Assembly (NCBI GenBank): GCA_963661945.1
Contig: CAVLDP010000009.1
Coordinates: 4,741-68,740 of the forward strand
DNA length: 64,000 bases
Direction: 5' to 3'
Origin: CAVLDP01 sp963661945
GTDB taxonomy: Bacteria; Bacillota; Clostridia; Lachnospirales; Lachnospiraceae
Shown here: positions 51,403 to 60,415 of the stretch, one piece after another
Numbering within the stretch: the stretch's first letter is position 1
Layout of the letters: each line of letters starts with the position of its first letter
The notes under the pieces: generated by a model
The model's database searches: none
The model's input: the letters and a program-made list of their open reading frames with translations, nothing else
Told to the model about the DNA's origin: nothing
Translations under genes and position numbers: made by a program

Positions 51403-52920
51403 ATGGGACTGAGACGTGAGAAGACTAGTGAGTACCAATACGCAGACAGGCATGAACAGCTGCTTCGTATGAATCGAGCGTTGGTCATCGGCTACACGAT
51501 TTATTATTTATTTGTGGCTGTTGTATCACTTTCTATGATGGTTCTAGGACGTGCGCATAGCGAGACCTGTTTGATTTTTGCAGGTGTATCTGTTCTGGCA
51601 CTTCTTGTGCTTATAGCACTTCTTAAGAAGGAACCGGATTCGGAGAGGCTACGCTATACATCGATGATGCTTCTTATACTATGCACAGCATTATCAACAC
51701 TTGCATTTAACCAGAGTTATCTGATCTTCATTGGAACATCGCCACTTGTTGGATGTATTATCTACTTCGATAGGCGTTTTAGTAAGATTTCCTCGATTCT
51801 ATATTTCGTGGTGGTTGCGGTTGCGATAGGTCTTCGTGAGGCATTCTATCCACAGGGCGGACGTAATGACATCTTCATGAATATGGGACAGATGTTCGCA
51901 CTTCTTATTGTTCTTATGATTATTTCACTTGCTGAGATTATTGCTGAGGATTTCCAGAAGGATATGCTTGGCCGTATTGCGGCAGAGGAAGAGCATTCAA
52001 AGCAGATGATGGAGGATGTACTTGCGATTGCATCCAATGTGAAGGACAATACCAATTCAGCTATGGAAGTTATGAATCAGCTTGCTAATTCCAGCTCGAC
52101 CATGAATGGCGCAATGCAGAATATTAGCACTGGTACTCAGACAACAGCAGATAATATCCAGGAACAGACTGTGATGACTCAGAACATCCAGAATTCTATC
52201 GAGGATACCAGATCTGCTTCTGAGCATATGGTATCTATTGCCAGAGATACCCGCCGTATCAATGAAGACAATGATCGCAAGGTGCAGGAACTTCGTGAGA
52301 AGGCTGCAACGATTGCTAAGACGAATGGCCGCGTAGCTGAGACCATGGAAGCTCTTCAGGAGAAGAGCAAGTCTGTAAAGTCTATTGCAGATACGATCTT
52401 CTCTATCTCCAGCCAGACCAACCTGCTTGCACTGAATGCATCGATTGAGTCCGCCAGAGCAGGAGAGGCAGGCCGTGGCTTTGCAGTTGTCGCAGATGAG
52501 ATTCGTGATCTTGCAGAGAAGACTCGTCAGGAGACAGAGAATATTGCAGCTATCTTGGATGAGCTGTCACAGAATGCCGACAATGCTGCATATGCAGTCA
52601 AGGAATCTACCGAGGAATCCAAAGCACAGGATGCTCTGATTGAACAGGTTGCAGACAACTTCGGCAATCTGAATGACAATATGAAGGCGCTGGCTGGTGA
52701 TATTGATACAGTAGATGCCATGCTTGCTACATTATCTGAGACCAATCAGAAGATTGTTGCTAATATCACAGAGATTTCTTCAATTACCGAAGAAGTTACA
52801 GCTTCAAGTCAGCATGCAGAATCCCTATCTAATGAGAACCTGTCGAATGCAGACAACACCAAGGAGATGCTGAATTCGATTCTTGAGGAATCCATTAAGC
52901 TGGATCAATTTACAGAGTAG
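51403..52920 (+). CDS. Methyl-accepting chemotaxis protein with multi-helix membrane sensor
   Basis: A 505-residue chemoreceptor. Residues about 25-175 contain some six hydrophobic segments and no outside ligand-binding domain, so sensing is probably within the membrane or of a membrane partner. There is no clear HAMP domain. The signalling domain follows, with the conserved tip SSQTNLLALNASIESARAGEAGRGFAVVADEIRDLAEKT at about 335-375. It would report to CheA and bias flagellar rotation. SD AAGGAGG supports the start. It is close to glk (22 nt) and ends at a strong terminator before the flagellar genes. Confidence 0.92.
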   Translation: MGLRREKTSEYQYADRHEQLLRMNRALVIGYTIYYLFVAVVSLSMMVLGRAHSETCLIFAGVSVLALLVLIALLKKEPDSERLRYTSMMLLILCTALSTLAFNQSYLIFIGTSPLVGCIIYFDRRFSKISSILYFVVVAVAIGLREAFYPQGGRNDIFMNMGQMFALLIVLMIISLAEIIAEDFQKDMLGRIAAEEEHSKQMMEDVLAIASNVKDNTNSAMEVMNQLANSSSTMNGAMQNISTGTQTTADNIQEQTVMTQNIQNSIEDTRSASEHMVSIARDTRRINEDNDRKVQELREKAATIAKTNGRVAETMEALQEKSKSVKSIADTIFSISSQTNLLALNASIESARAGEAGRGFAVVADEIRDLAEKTRQETENIAAILDELSQNADNAAYAVKESTEESKAQDALIEQVADNFGNLNDNMKALAGDIDTVDAMLATLSETNQKIVANITEISSITEEVTASSQHAESLSNENLSNADNTKEMLNSILEESIKLDQFTE

Positions 52921-52938
52921 TGAGTTAGAATTTATATG

Positions 52939-52972
52939 GCCCACCGGGAAGTTTTCCTGGTGGGCTTTTTTT
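52939..52972 (+). terminator. Terminator after the MCP gene
   Basis: GCCCACCGGGAA and TTCCTGGTGGGC form a 12-bp stem with one G-U pair and a GTT loop, followed by seven T residues. Confidence 0.93.
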
Positions 52973-52993
52973 GAAAAAATTGCATATCTGGGG

Positions 52994-53020
52994 TTAAGAT
53001 ATGTGCGATTCATCCGATAA
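52994..53020 (+). promoter_or_regulatory. Sigma-28 (SigD/FliA) promoter of the flgM operon
   Basis: TTAA (52994-52997), 15 nt, TCCGATAA (53013-53020), close to the TAAA-N15-GCCGATAA consensus. Confidence 0.8.
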
Positions 53021-53074
53021 ATATATTGCAAGAAGAAAAGCTTCATAAGTCAAGGAAGAAAGGAGAGTGCCGTT

Positions 53075-53353
53075 ATGCGTATAGATGCTTACAATCAGAT
53101 TGCAGCTGTGTACAACACAACGAAGACCAATAAGACAGCAAGCACAGGCAAGGTTGCTTCCGCTAGAGATGAGGTTCAGATTTCATCTGTTGGACGCGAT
53201 TTACAGCTCGCAAAACAGGCAGTCGCAGAAGCTTCGGATATCAGGGAAGATAAAGTTGCCGACGTGAAGAAACAAATTGATTCAGGCAGTTATCAGGTTG
53301 ATACCGAGGACTTCGCCAGCGTGCTTTTAGCAAAGTTCACTTCAGAATTATAA
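53075..53353 (+). CDS. flgM: Anti-sigma-28 factor FlgM
   Basis: Small (92 aa) regulator that holds the flagellar sigma factor inactive until the hook is finished and FlgM is exported. The C-terminal half fits the family: DEVQISSVGRDLQLAKQAVAEASDIREDKVADVKKQIDSGSYQVDTEDFASVLLAKF. The N-terminus is polar and disordered, as expected. SD AAAGGAGAG precedes the start. A sigma-28 promoter upstream gives feedback control. Confidence 0.92.
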   Translation: MRIDAYNQIAAVYNTTKTNKTASTGKVASARDEVQISSVGRDLQLAKQAVAEASDIREDKVADVKKQIDSGSYQVDTEDFASVLLAKFTSEL

Positions 53354-53366
53354 GAGGGATTTATTT

Positions 53367-53879
53367 GTGGCAAGCTTAATGGAAGAACTAGTAGATGTGC
53401 TACAAGAGGAGAAGAGTGCTTACGAAGATCTCCTCGCCCTCAATGATTCGAAGCGGGATGCCATTGTCCATAACAAGGTGGACAGATTGAATGAGATTAC
53501 CGCTTCGGAGGAGGTTATAAGCAGTCGAATTAAGAACCAGGAGAACCAGAGAGTTCGTATCTTAGATGATATGGCTGTTGTCTTAGGACATGACGGTCAG
53601 ATGATGACGGTTGGACAGGTAATCGACAGCTTAGTGAACCAGCCAGAAGAACAAGAGAAGTTACAGACGGCCAGAGATCAGCTGGTGGAGGTTGCACATA
53701 GAGTGCAATTCATGAACCAGCAGAACCAGATTCTATTGCAGCAGGCATTAGAGATGGTGGAATTCGATTTGACACTGTTTAAGAGTATGAAGCAGGCACC
53801 AGAGACTGCCAACTACAATCGTAGTGCAGTTGGTACCGGCGATCGCTTAGGCAGCGGCAGCTTTGATTTCAAACAATAG
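53367..53879 (+). CDS. flgN: Flagellar export chaperone FlgN
   Basis: A 170-residue, almost wholly helical protein: MEELVDVLQEEKSAYEDLLALNDSKRDAIVHNKVDRLNEITASEE is the FlgN N-terminal pattern. It escorts FlgK and FlgL to the export gate, and the two flgK genes and flgL follow directly. The start is GTG at 53367 with AGAGGGA about 8 nt upstream; an ATG four codons later is an alternative. Confidence 0.9.
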   Translation: MASLMEELVDVLQEEKSAYEDLLALNDSKRDAIVHNKVDRLNEITASEEVISSRIKNQENQRVRILDDMAVVLGHDGQMMTVGQVIDSLVNQPEEQEKLQTARDQLVEVAHRVQFMNQQNQILLQQALEMVEFDLTLFKSMKQAPETANYNRSAVGTGDRLGSGSFDFKQ

Positions 53880-53929
53880 TTTTGACTGATATCCAAGCAG
53901 TTTACGACAACATTTAGGAGGAAGACCCC

Positions 53930-55729
53930 ATGGCAAACGGTTTTGGATCATTATATGTCGGATCATCCGGCTTACAGTCAGCACAGAACGGCCTGAATGT
54001 TCTAGCCAACAACCTGTCTAACATCGATACTGATGGTTATGTTAGACAGCGTGTTATATATGCAGATAAGGAATACGCATTCTTTGGGAATGCATCAGTC
54101 AGCTCACAGAGGTCCGGCCTCGGCGTGGGAATTGGCGATGTACTTCATACAAGGGATGTTTTTTTAGACCAATCTTATAGAAGTCAGAATGCAAGACAGA
54201 CTTTCTATTCTTCTCTCTACGACGCGACGAGCGAGGTGGAGACATTCTTACAGGAGATGGATGGAGCAGATTTCAAGGAAGCTCTCTCTGATCTCTATTC
54301 GGCATTCGCAGAATATGCCAAGGATCCCTCAGATAGTGCCAACCAGAATCTGGTGGTGCAGAAATCAGAATTATTCATTTCTCGTGCCCAGAGTGTATAC
54401 AATGGTCTCAAGGAATACCAGTCGACGGTAAATACCAAGATCACAAATGATGTGAATCGTATCAATGAGATTGGAGAGCGTATTGTTGAGCTGAACAAGA
54501 CGATTCAGTCAATAGAGGCTGGAAATGTTGAGACAGCGATGGATGCGCGAGATGAGCGAGATGCGCTTCTTGATGAGCTGTCTGGTCTTTGCCGCATTTC
54601 TTATACAGAGAATAACGACGGTATTGTAAAGGTTCGTATCGAGGGCCAGGAATTCATCACGGAGAAGTCCTACTCAGAGATTGGCCTCTACAAGGACCAG
54701 GTAACAGACTTTGTGACTCCATACTGGGTTAGCTTATCTGAGCCGGAGAAGGAGAATTATTATAATGTCTTCGTTCTCGAGGATGTATGCGCGGAGAACA
54801 GTAATGATTTGGGTGAGGTGAAGGCTCTGCTTCTAGCCAGGGGCGAGACCTACGGAACCTATATGAATATGATGGATGCCTATGGTAATTTCACCATGTC
54901 ATCCGATACCTATGATTCTACCCTGGCGAATTCTGTAATGATCAATGCCCAGTCCGAGATGGATATTCTGGTTCATGGCATTGTTACTGCGGTAAATGAT
55001 CTTCTCAGCCCAACAACAACGGCGGGAGAAGCTTATAGTGATTTTCAGGATGCAAATGGCAATATCGCACTCTACGATGCTGCTGGCAATGCGATTCTAG
55101 ATAATCTGGGCAATCAGGTTTACCTATCAGCAGATGCTAGAGTGGCAGATACTACGAACTGCTCCGTAGGTAGTGATGGAGAGATTCCACCACGCGAGCT
55201 ATTCGTTCGTTCAGGCGCAGACCGCTATACCACCTATTATATGGACAATGGAGATGGTACCTATACTCCTGTCTATGTCTACAACGAAGAGGATCCGACG
55301 GATCAGGCAACCTGTTATACAACGCATTCCCTCTCTATCAATGAGGAATTGGTGACGAATCAGAGTTTACTTGCTTATAAGACGCAGAATGGTGCGATAA
55401 ATTACGATCTGTCAGAACAGATTTCAGAGCTTTGGGATGCAAATCTCCTTCAGCTGAACCCAAGCGATACCACACCAACGACCTTCGAGGGCTTCTATAC
55501 GAAGTACGTTGGCGAGCTTGGTACCAATGGTTCCATTTTCAAGGCGACAACGGAGAGTATGCAGACGACGGTGGATTCCATTGAGAGCAATCGTCAGGCG
55601 GTAATTGGAGTAAGCTCCGATGAGGAACTTACCAATATGATCAAGTACCAGAACGCATACAACGCATCCAGTCGATATATTACTGTAATCAGCGAGATGA
55701 TTGAGACACTAATCAGCGCCGTTGGTTAA
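53930..55729 (+). CDS. flgK: Flagellar hook-associated protein 1 (first copy)
   Basis: Forms the hook-filament junction. The 599-residue product begins with the FlgK/rod domain FGSLYVGSSGLQSAQNGLNVLANNLSNIDTDGYVRQRV and ends with the C-terminal D0 region TNMIKYQNAYNASSRYITVISEMIETLISAVG. The middle is a variable exposed domain. SD TTAGGAGGAAG precedes the start. A second flgK-type gene follows after 14 nt with different middle sequence, so this is a duplicated pair. Confidence 0.92.
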   Translation: MANGFGSLYVGSSGLQSAQNGLNVLANNLSNIDTDGYVRQRVIYADKEYAFFGNASVSSQRSGLGVGIGDVLHTRDVFLDQSYRSQNARQTFYSSLYDATSEVETFLQEMDGADFKEALSDLYSAFAEYAKDPSDSANQNLVVQKSELFISRAQSVYNGLKEYQSTVNTKITNDVNRINEIGERIVELNKTIQSIEAGNVETAMDARDERDALLDELSGLCRISYTENNDGIVKVRIEGQEFITEKSYSEIGLYKDQVTDFVTPYWVSLSEPEKENYYNVFVLEDVCAENSNDLGEVKALLLARGETYGTYMNMMDAYGNFTMSSDTYDSTLANSVMINAQSEMDILVHGIVTAVNDLLSPTTTAGEAYSDFQDANGNIALYDAAGNAILDNLGNQVYLSADARVADTTNCSVGSDGEIPPRELFVRSGADRYTTYYMDNGDGTYTPVYVYNEEDPTDQATCYTTHSLSINEELVTNQSLLAYKTQNGAINYDLSEQISELWDANLLQLNPSDTTPTTFEGFYTKYVGELGTNGSIFKATTESMQTTVDSIESNRQAVIGVSSDEELTNMIKYQNAYNASSRYITVISEMIETLISAVG

Positions 55730-55743
55730 TTGGAGGGATTCTT

Positions 55744-57588
55744 ATGAGTTCATCATTTTTCGGATTATCGGTAGCTTCCACAGGCCTTAATGCCTTTCAA
55801 GCTGCAATCAATACAACAGCAAATAACATCTCTAATGTGCAGACCAAGGGCTACAGTAAGCAGCAGGTTACCCTGGAGGAGTCCAGTTCTCTTCGTGCCT
55901 TTCAGAAGTACGGAACGACTGGTACGGGTGTTACAGCGACTGGCGTAGTTCAGCTTCGCGACCAGTACTACGATGAGAAATATTGGAACAACCAGTCTAA
56001 GTACGGAGAATATGACCGCAAGCTCTACTATATGGAGCAGGTTGAGAATTATTTCACAGATGATTCGACGGTAGAGGGCTTCTCAACCATCTATGCCAAG
56101 ATGTTCAATGCCCTGAATGCGCTTAGTTCGAGCGCTGGTGACACTTCCGCCAGAAATGAATTTATCTCAGATGCATCAGAGCTGATGCAGTACTTTAATT
56201 CCGTTGGCATAGAGCTTCAGGAGCTTCAGTCTACGGTAAATGATGAAATCAAATCTACTGTGGATAATATCAATTCTATCGCAGAGAAGATTGCATCCTT
56301 GAACAAGCAGATTAATGTTATCGAGATGTCAGGAAGTCATGCCAATGAGCTCCGTGATGAGAGAGCAAATCTGGTGGATGAGCTATCTGAGATTGTTCCG
56401 GTTACTGTAACAGAGACGGATGTTACGAATACCAACTATCCGAATATGGATACGGGAGCTACGAATTTCACGATTAAGATTAATGGTAATCTCCTGGTAG
56501 ATAACTTCGAGTGGAATACCCTTACCACGACAACGAGAGCCACGAAGGATAACCAGAGTGATGTCTCAGGACTCTACGATGTAATCTGGTCGAATTCCGG
56601 AGCTGAGCTTAATATCAATTCCGCTACGATGACGGGAGGCTTAAAGGCCCTTTTCCAGATTCGAGATGGCAATAATAATGAGAATCTGACTGGTCGAATC
56701 ACGAAGATTGAAGGCTCGAATATAACCATTGAGAAGGCATCCATCACAGATATCAATTCCATGAATATGTCAGAGTCTGGAACGCTATCTGTGAATAATA
56801 CGGAATATATCTATGATTCCTTTAGCTTTGAGACAGATGCGGACGGCAATGTTACGTCCTATACCTTCCATCTGGCGCAGGCGGTTGATGGCGATGTCAT
56901 GGCCAGAATGATGAGTAATACCGCTGAGATTGGAAATGGAGTCAATTTCAAGGGAATTCCTTATTATCTGAATCAGATGTCCTCATATCTCAGGAATTTT
57001 GCTGAGATGTTCAATGACATTGAGATGTCCGGTGTGGATTATAATGGCGACGCCATGAATGCCTTCTTCGTCTGCAAGGATTTAACTTCTGGTGAAGAGA
57101 TTACATTTAACACATCAACAGATTATGATGGAGCTACGTTTACACAGAGCTCTGTTGCGGCGTCCTCGAACACCTACTATAGACTTACAGCACTAAACTG
57201 TAAGATCGCAGATGCATCTACTGCGGATGCTAAGATTTTCGCTACAAGTACCGATATATCTAATGGTGTAGATGATGCATCACTTGTGACCAAGCTTCTG
57301 AAGCTGGAGAGCGATACGACCATATTCCGAGGATGTGGTGGAGATGATTTCCTCCAGTGTATTTATTCCGATATTACGGTAGATACACAGCAGTGTACGA
57401 CCTTTGTGGACAATTATTCCAGTATTGCTACTACCATTTCGAATCAGAGAACATCCATCTCTGGCGTAGATGAGGATGAAGAGGCGATTGACCTGGTGAA
57501 GTTTCAGAATGCCTACAATCTGGCTTCAAAGTGCATCTCAGTTCTGTCCGAGATGTATGAACAGCTTATTCTTAATACAGGAGTATAG
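55744..57588 (+). CDS. flgK: Flagellar hook-associated protein 1 (second copy)
   Basis: A second FlgK-type protein of 614 residues: FGLSVASTGLNAFQAAINTTANNISNVQTKGYSKQQVTLEES at the start and IDLVKFQNAYNLASKCISVLSEMYEQLI at the end. It keeps both terminal D0/D1 regions, but the middle (about 190-500) differs strongly from the first copy. It reads as intact, not a pseudogene. SD GGAGGGA supports the start. It lies between flgK1 and flgL. Whether both are in one junction or used at different times is not known. Confidence 0.9.
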   Translation: MSSSFFGLSVASTGLNAFQAAINTTANNISNVQTKGYSKQQVTLEESSSLRAFQKYGTTGTGVTATGVVQLRDQYYDEKYWNNQSKYGEYDRKLYYMEQVENYFTDDSTVEGFSTIYAKMFNALNALSSSAGDTSARNEFISDASELMQYFNSVGIELQELQSTVNDEIKSTVDNINSIAEKIASLNKQINVIEMSGSHANELRDERANLVDELSEIVPVTVTETDVTNTNYPNMDTGATNFTIKINGNLLVDNFEWNTLTTTTRATKDNQSDVSGLYDVIWSNSGAELNINSATMTGGLKALFQIRDGNNNENLTGRITKIEGSNITIEKASITDINSMNMSESGTLSVNNTEYIYDSFSFETDADGNVTSYTFHLAQAVDGDVMARMMSNTAEIGNGVNFKGIPYYLNQMSSYLRNFAEMFNDIEMSGVDYNGDAMNAFFVCKDLTSGEEITFNTSTDYDGATFTQSSVAASSNTYYRLTALNCKIADASTADAKIFATSTDISNGVDDASLVTKLLKLESDTTIFRGCGGDDFLQCIYSDITVDTQQCTTFVDNYSSIATTISNQRTSISGVDEDEEAIDLVKFQNAYNLASKCISVLSEMYEQLILNTGV

Positions 57589-57599
57589 GAGGTAGAATC

Positions 57600-59186
57600 A
57601 TGAGAGTTACGAATAACATGATTATGTCCAATGCGAATTCGAATATAAATGGAACCAAGGTATCTGTGGACAAGGCAAATACACAGATGACAACTCAGAA
57701 GAAGATTTCGAGACCTTCGGAGGATCCGGTTACCGCAATTCGTTCTCTTCGACTTAGCACCTCACTCAGCAAGATTAACCAATATTACGAGAAGAACATC
57801 CCGGATGCCAAGTCCTGGCTTGAAGTGACAGAGACTGCTGTTACGAATATGAAGTCCATTATTACAGATTTTCGTACGCTGGCGGTTACTGGTTCGACAG
57901 GAACTCTTACAGCATCAGATAGGGAATCCATTCTGACACAGCTTCAGTCCTTACAGGAGGAGATTTATTCTGAGGGTAACGCGGATTACGCTGGACGAAC
58001 CGTATTTACAGGATACCGCACCGATCAGACTCTGACCTTCTCGGAAGAGGAAGCAGACACAAGCTATGAGATTACAGAGACCTTTGATGCGGTGGATGAT
58101 ATCCTTAAGAAGGATTATTACAATGGTGATAATACCTGTCCAACGACAGGAGATGAGATTCTGAACAATGATATCTATGATATGACACAGTCCAGTTATT
58201 ACAGAATCCGTCTATCTTATGATGAGATTGATAGCGTAAAGTCTATGAAGCTTGGCAATACGGATTATGATATGACGACTGCAACAGATACGGTAGCGAC
58301 AGTGAATGGTGTGGATTACACCTATCAGACCCTGACCGGTGCAAATGGTGAGAAGATGTATGTCTTCGAGACAGAAGCAGATTGGGCGGCTGTGATTGGC
58401 AGCAAGGACTTAGATAGTGATTATGATACAGCCATGATCAAGGAGACAGGTGAGCTTGTGATGGGAGATTCCGTTGCAGCAGATCTTAAGTCTTCTAAGG
58501 CCAAGGTCTCAATTACCTATGATAAGACAGGCTTTGAGAAGGGAGAACTCAGACCGGAATATTATTTCAATTGCATCGATACCTCTGATCAGGATTCCAA
58601 TAACTGGATTACCTACCAGAAATACGATGATACCGGAGCTGAAATCAACTACGATATTGCTTATACCGTATCGACCAATCAGCAGCTTGTTGTGAATCTT
58701 GAGGCATCCGATGTCTTTGATTCATCCATTCGTCAGGATATTCAGGATATGATTAGCGCGGTTGACTCTGCTGTAAGTGCGCATGAGAAGCTGACGAAGG
58801 TTCAGACGATGATTGGTGAGGAACAGTACGCATCAGAGGAATATCAGACGAAGCTTGCAGAATGGGAAGATGCGCTTCAGAAAGAAGCGGATTATTATGA
58901 TGATAATCTGACCAACCTCTTTAGTTCCTATATTACTTCGGGTGATAACTATCTGAGTGATATTTCACTTACCCTAACCAAGATTGGTTGTAAGGTCGAT
59001 CAACTGGAACTCGCGGAGGACCGTATGAGTGATCAGCAGGAGACGGTTGAGGATCTGCAGTCTACCAATGATGATATTGATTTGTCAGAGATTATCTTGT
59101 CATATACGTCAGCCTATACCGCTTATCAGTCAGCACTTACCGCTGCTGGCAAGCTGGGCTCCGTTTCACTACTTAACTATATCTAA
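57600..59186 (+). CDS. flgL: Flagellar hook-associated protein 3 FlgL
   Basis: Second junction protein beneath the filament. It has a flagellin-like N-terminus (MRVTNNMIMSNANSNINGTKVSVDKANTQMTTQKKISRPSEDPVTAIRSLRL) and C-terminus (SEIILSYTSAYTAYQSALTAAGKLGSVSLLNYI). At 528 residues it is much longer than the roughly 300 common in other bacteria; the insertion is a beta-rich central domain. SD AGGAGGT supports the start. Confidence 0.93.
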   Translation: MRVTNNMIMSNANSNINGTKVSVDKANTQMTTQKKISRPSEDPVTAIRSLRLSTSLSKINQYYEKNIPDAKSWLEVTETAVTNMKSIITDFRTLAVTGSTGTLTASDRESILTQLQSLQEEIYSEGNADYAGRTVFTGYRTDQTLTFSEEEADTSYEITETFDAVDDILKKDYYNGDNTCPTTGDEILNNDIYDMTQSSYYRIRLSYDEIDSVKSMKLGNTDYDMTTATDTVATVNGVDYTYQTLTGANGEKMYVFETEADWAAVIGSKDLDSDYDTAMIKETGELVMGDSVAADLKSSKAKVSITYDKTGFEKGELRPEYYFNCIDTSDQDSNNWITYQKYDDTGAEINYDIAYTVSTNQQLVVNLEASDVFDSSIRQDIQDMISAVDSAVSAHEKLTKVQTMIGEEQYASEEYQTKLAEWEDALQKEADYYDDNLTNLFSSYITSGDNYLSDISLTLTKIGCKVDQLELAEDRMSDQQETVEDLQSTNDDIDLSEIILSYTSAYTAYQSALTAAGKLGSVSLLNYI

Positions 59187-59201
59187 TATGGAGGAAGGAT
59201 A

Positions 59202-59666
59202 ATGAGAGTAAATACGAGACTGTTTGGGGAGATTGATATTGAGGACGAGAAGATTATTGTCCTAGATCAGGGAATTATTGGCTTCCCAGATTTGAAGAAG
59301 TTCACCTTAATCTATGATGAGGAAAAGGAAGACAGCGAGCGATCTATTATGTGGTTCCAGTCTATGGATGAGCCACAGTTTGCTATGCCAGTGATTCAGC
59401 CATCGGTTATTGTAGAGGATTACAATCCTACGGTAAATGATGAACTCCTATCACCACTTGGCGATTTGAATCCACTGAATACCTATGTACTTGTTACAAT
59501 CAAGGTTCCTAGTGATCCAAAGGAGATGACGGTGAATCTGAAGGCTCCAATTATTATTAATAGTACGACGAAGAAGGCTGGTCAGCTCATTGTAGAGGAC
59601 GATATTCCGGTCCGCTTCCCAATCTATGAGATTCTGAAGGCAAATAAAGAAAAGGCAGGTGAGTAA
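59202..59666 (+). CDS. fliW: Flagellar assembly factor FliW
   Basis: Binds and blocks CsrA, and is itself titrated by free flagellin, so flagellin is translated only when it can be exported. The 154-residue product shows the family pattern: TRLFGEIDIEDEKIIVLDQGIIGFPDLKKFTLI, IMWFQSMDEPQFAMPVIQP and LNTYVLVTIKVP...TVNLKAPIIINSTTKKAGQLI. SD GGAGGAAGG precedes the start. It is 3 nt before csrA. Confidence 0.95.
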   Translation: MRVNTRLFGEIDIEDEKIIVLDQGIIGFPDLKKFTLIYDEEKEDSERSIMWFQSMDEPQFAMPVIQPSVIVEDYNPTVNDELLSPLGDLNPLNTYVLVTIKVPSDPKEMTVNLKAPIIINSTTKKAGQLIVEDDIPVRFPIYEILKANKEKAGE

Positions 59667-59669
59667 GAT

Positions 59670-59885
59670 ATGTTAGCTTTAACACGTAAGAAGGGTGAGT
59701 CCCTTGTGATTAACAACGATATCGAGATCACCATCCTTGAGATTCGCGGTGATCAGGTGAAGGTGGGAATCAACGCTCCGAAGGAAGTTCCTGTATATCG
59801 TAAGGAAATCTATCTCCAGATTCAGAAGGAGAATGAAGAGGCAATGCAGAGTGTAAGCCTCGATGCGCTGAAGGGTATCTTCTAG
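59670..59885 (+). CDS. csrA: Translational regulator CsrA
   Basis: RNA-binding dimer that blocks ribosomes at GGA motifs. The 71-residue product has the full family sequence: MLALTRKKGESLVINNDIEITILEIRGDQVKVGINAPKEVPVYRKEIYLQI, including the RNA-contact residues near L4/R6 and the R44 equivalent in VYRKEI. Candidate targets in this window are the flagellin and flaG leaders and, more loosely, glgC. It is coupled to its antagonist fliW. Confidence 0.96.
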   Translation: MLALTRKKGESLVINNDIEITILEIRGDQVKVGINAPKEVPVYRKEIYLQIQKENEEAMQSVSLDALKGIF

Positions 59886-59910
59886 AGACCTCGTTTTTTT
59901 GAAATGGGTC

Positions 59911-59938
59911 TAAATTATTCATGACAATGGTCCGATAA
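59911..59938 (+). promoter_or_regulatory. Sigma-28 promoter of the flaG-fliD-fliS operon
   Basis: TAAA (59911-59914), 16 nt, TCCGATAA (59931-59938), with the transcript expected to start near 59945. Confidence 0.8.
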
Positions 59939-59973
59939 TTATCTTGAAAGAGAAAGTGTCCCTATTTGTGAAT

Positions 59974-59987
59974 ACACAGGGAGGTGT
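59974..59987 (+). promoter_or_regulatory. CsrA-type site at the flaG ribosome-binding site
   Basis: ACAC-AGGGAG-GTGT can form a small hairpin with GGA in the loop. Within it ACAGGGAGGT matches the CsrA core ACANGGANGU exactly, and it contains the SD of flaG (start 59993). An upstream CCCT (59960) could also pair with the SD. Confidence 0.5.
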
Positions 59988-59992
59988 AAATT

Positions 59993-60403
59993 ATGGCATT
60001 AGAATCGATTAAGAACGCAACGAGTGCTTATGCAACACAGGGAAGTATGCAGGCATCGAAGGCAAAAGCTGATGTATCACTTGATACGAAGAACACGGAG
60101 GATGCAGCGAGTCTAGCTACAGGATCTGCAGTCACGAGTATCAGTGGAACGGACACATTGATTGATGGTAAGAGACAGCAGGCGAGCACATCTCAGCTTC
60201 GTGAGGCGGTAGAGAAGATTAATAACTCTAAGAGCGGCACAGAGGCTGTGTTTGGCTTTCATGAAGGGACAAACAGAGTGACCATCAAGATTATCGACAA
60301 GGATTCCAAGGATGTGATCAAGGAGTTCCCGGCAGAGGAGACACTTGACCTAATCGAGAAGGCATGGGAGATGGCTGGAATTCTCGTGGATGAGAGAAGG
60401 TAG
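59993..60403 (+). CDS. flaG: Flagellar protein FlaG
   Basis: A 136-residue protein with a disordered N-terminal half and the FlaG domain at the end: LREAVEKINNSKSGTEAVFGFHEGTNRVTIKIIDKDSKDVIKEFPAEETLDLIEKAWEMAGILVDERR. FlaG affects filament length in several bacteria by an unsettled mechanism. It is first in the sigma-28 operon with fliD and fliS. Confidence 0.92.
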   Translation: MALESIKNATSAYATQGSMQASKAKADVSLDTKNTEDAASLATGSAVTSISGTDTLIDGKRQQASTSQLREAVEKINNSKSGTEAVFGFHEGTNRVTIKIIDKDSKDVIKEFPAEETLDLIEKAWEMAGILVDERR

Positions 60404-60415
60404 GAGGATTGACCT

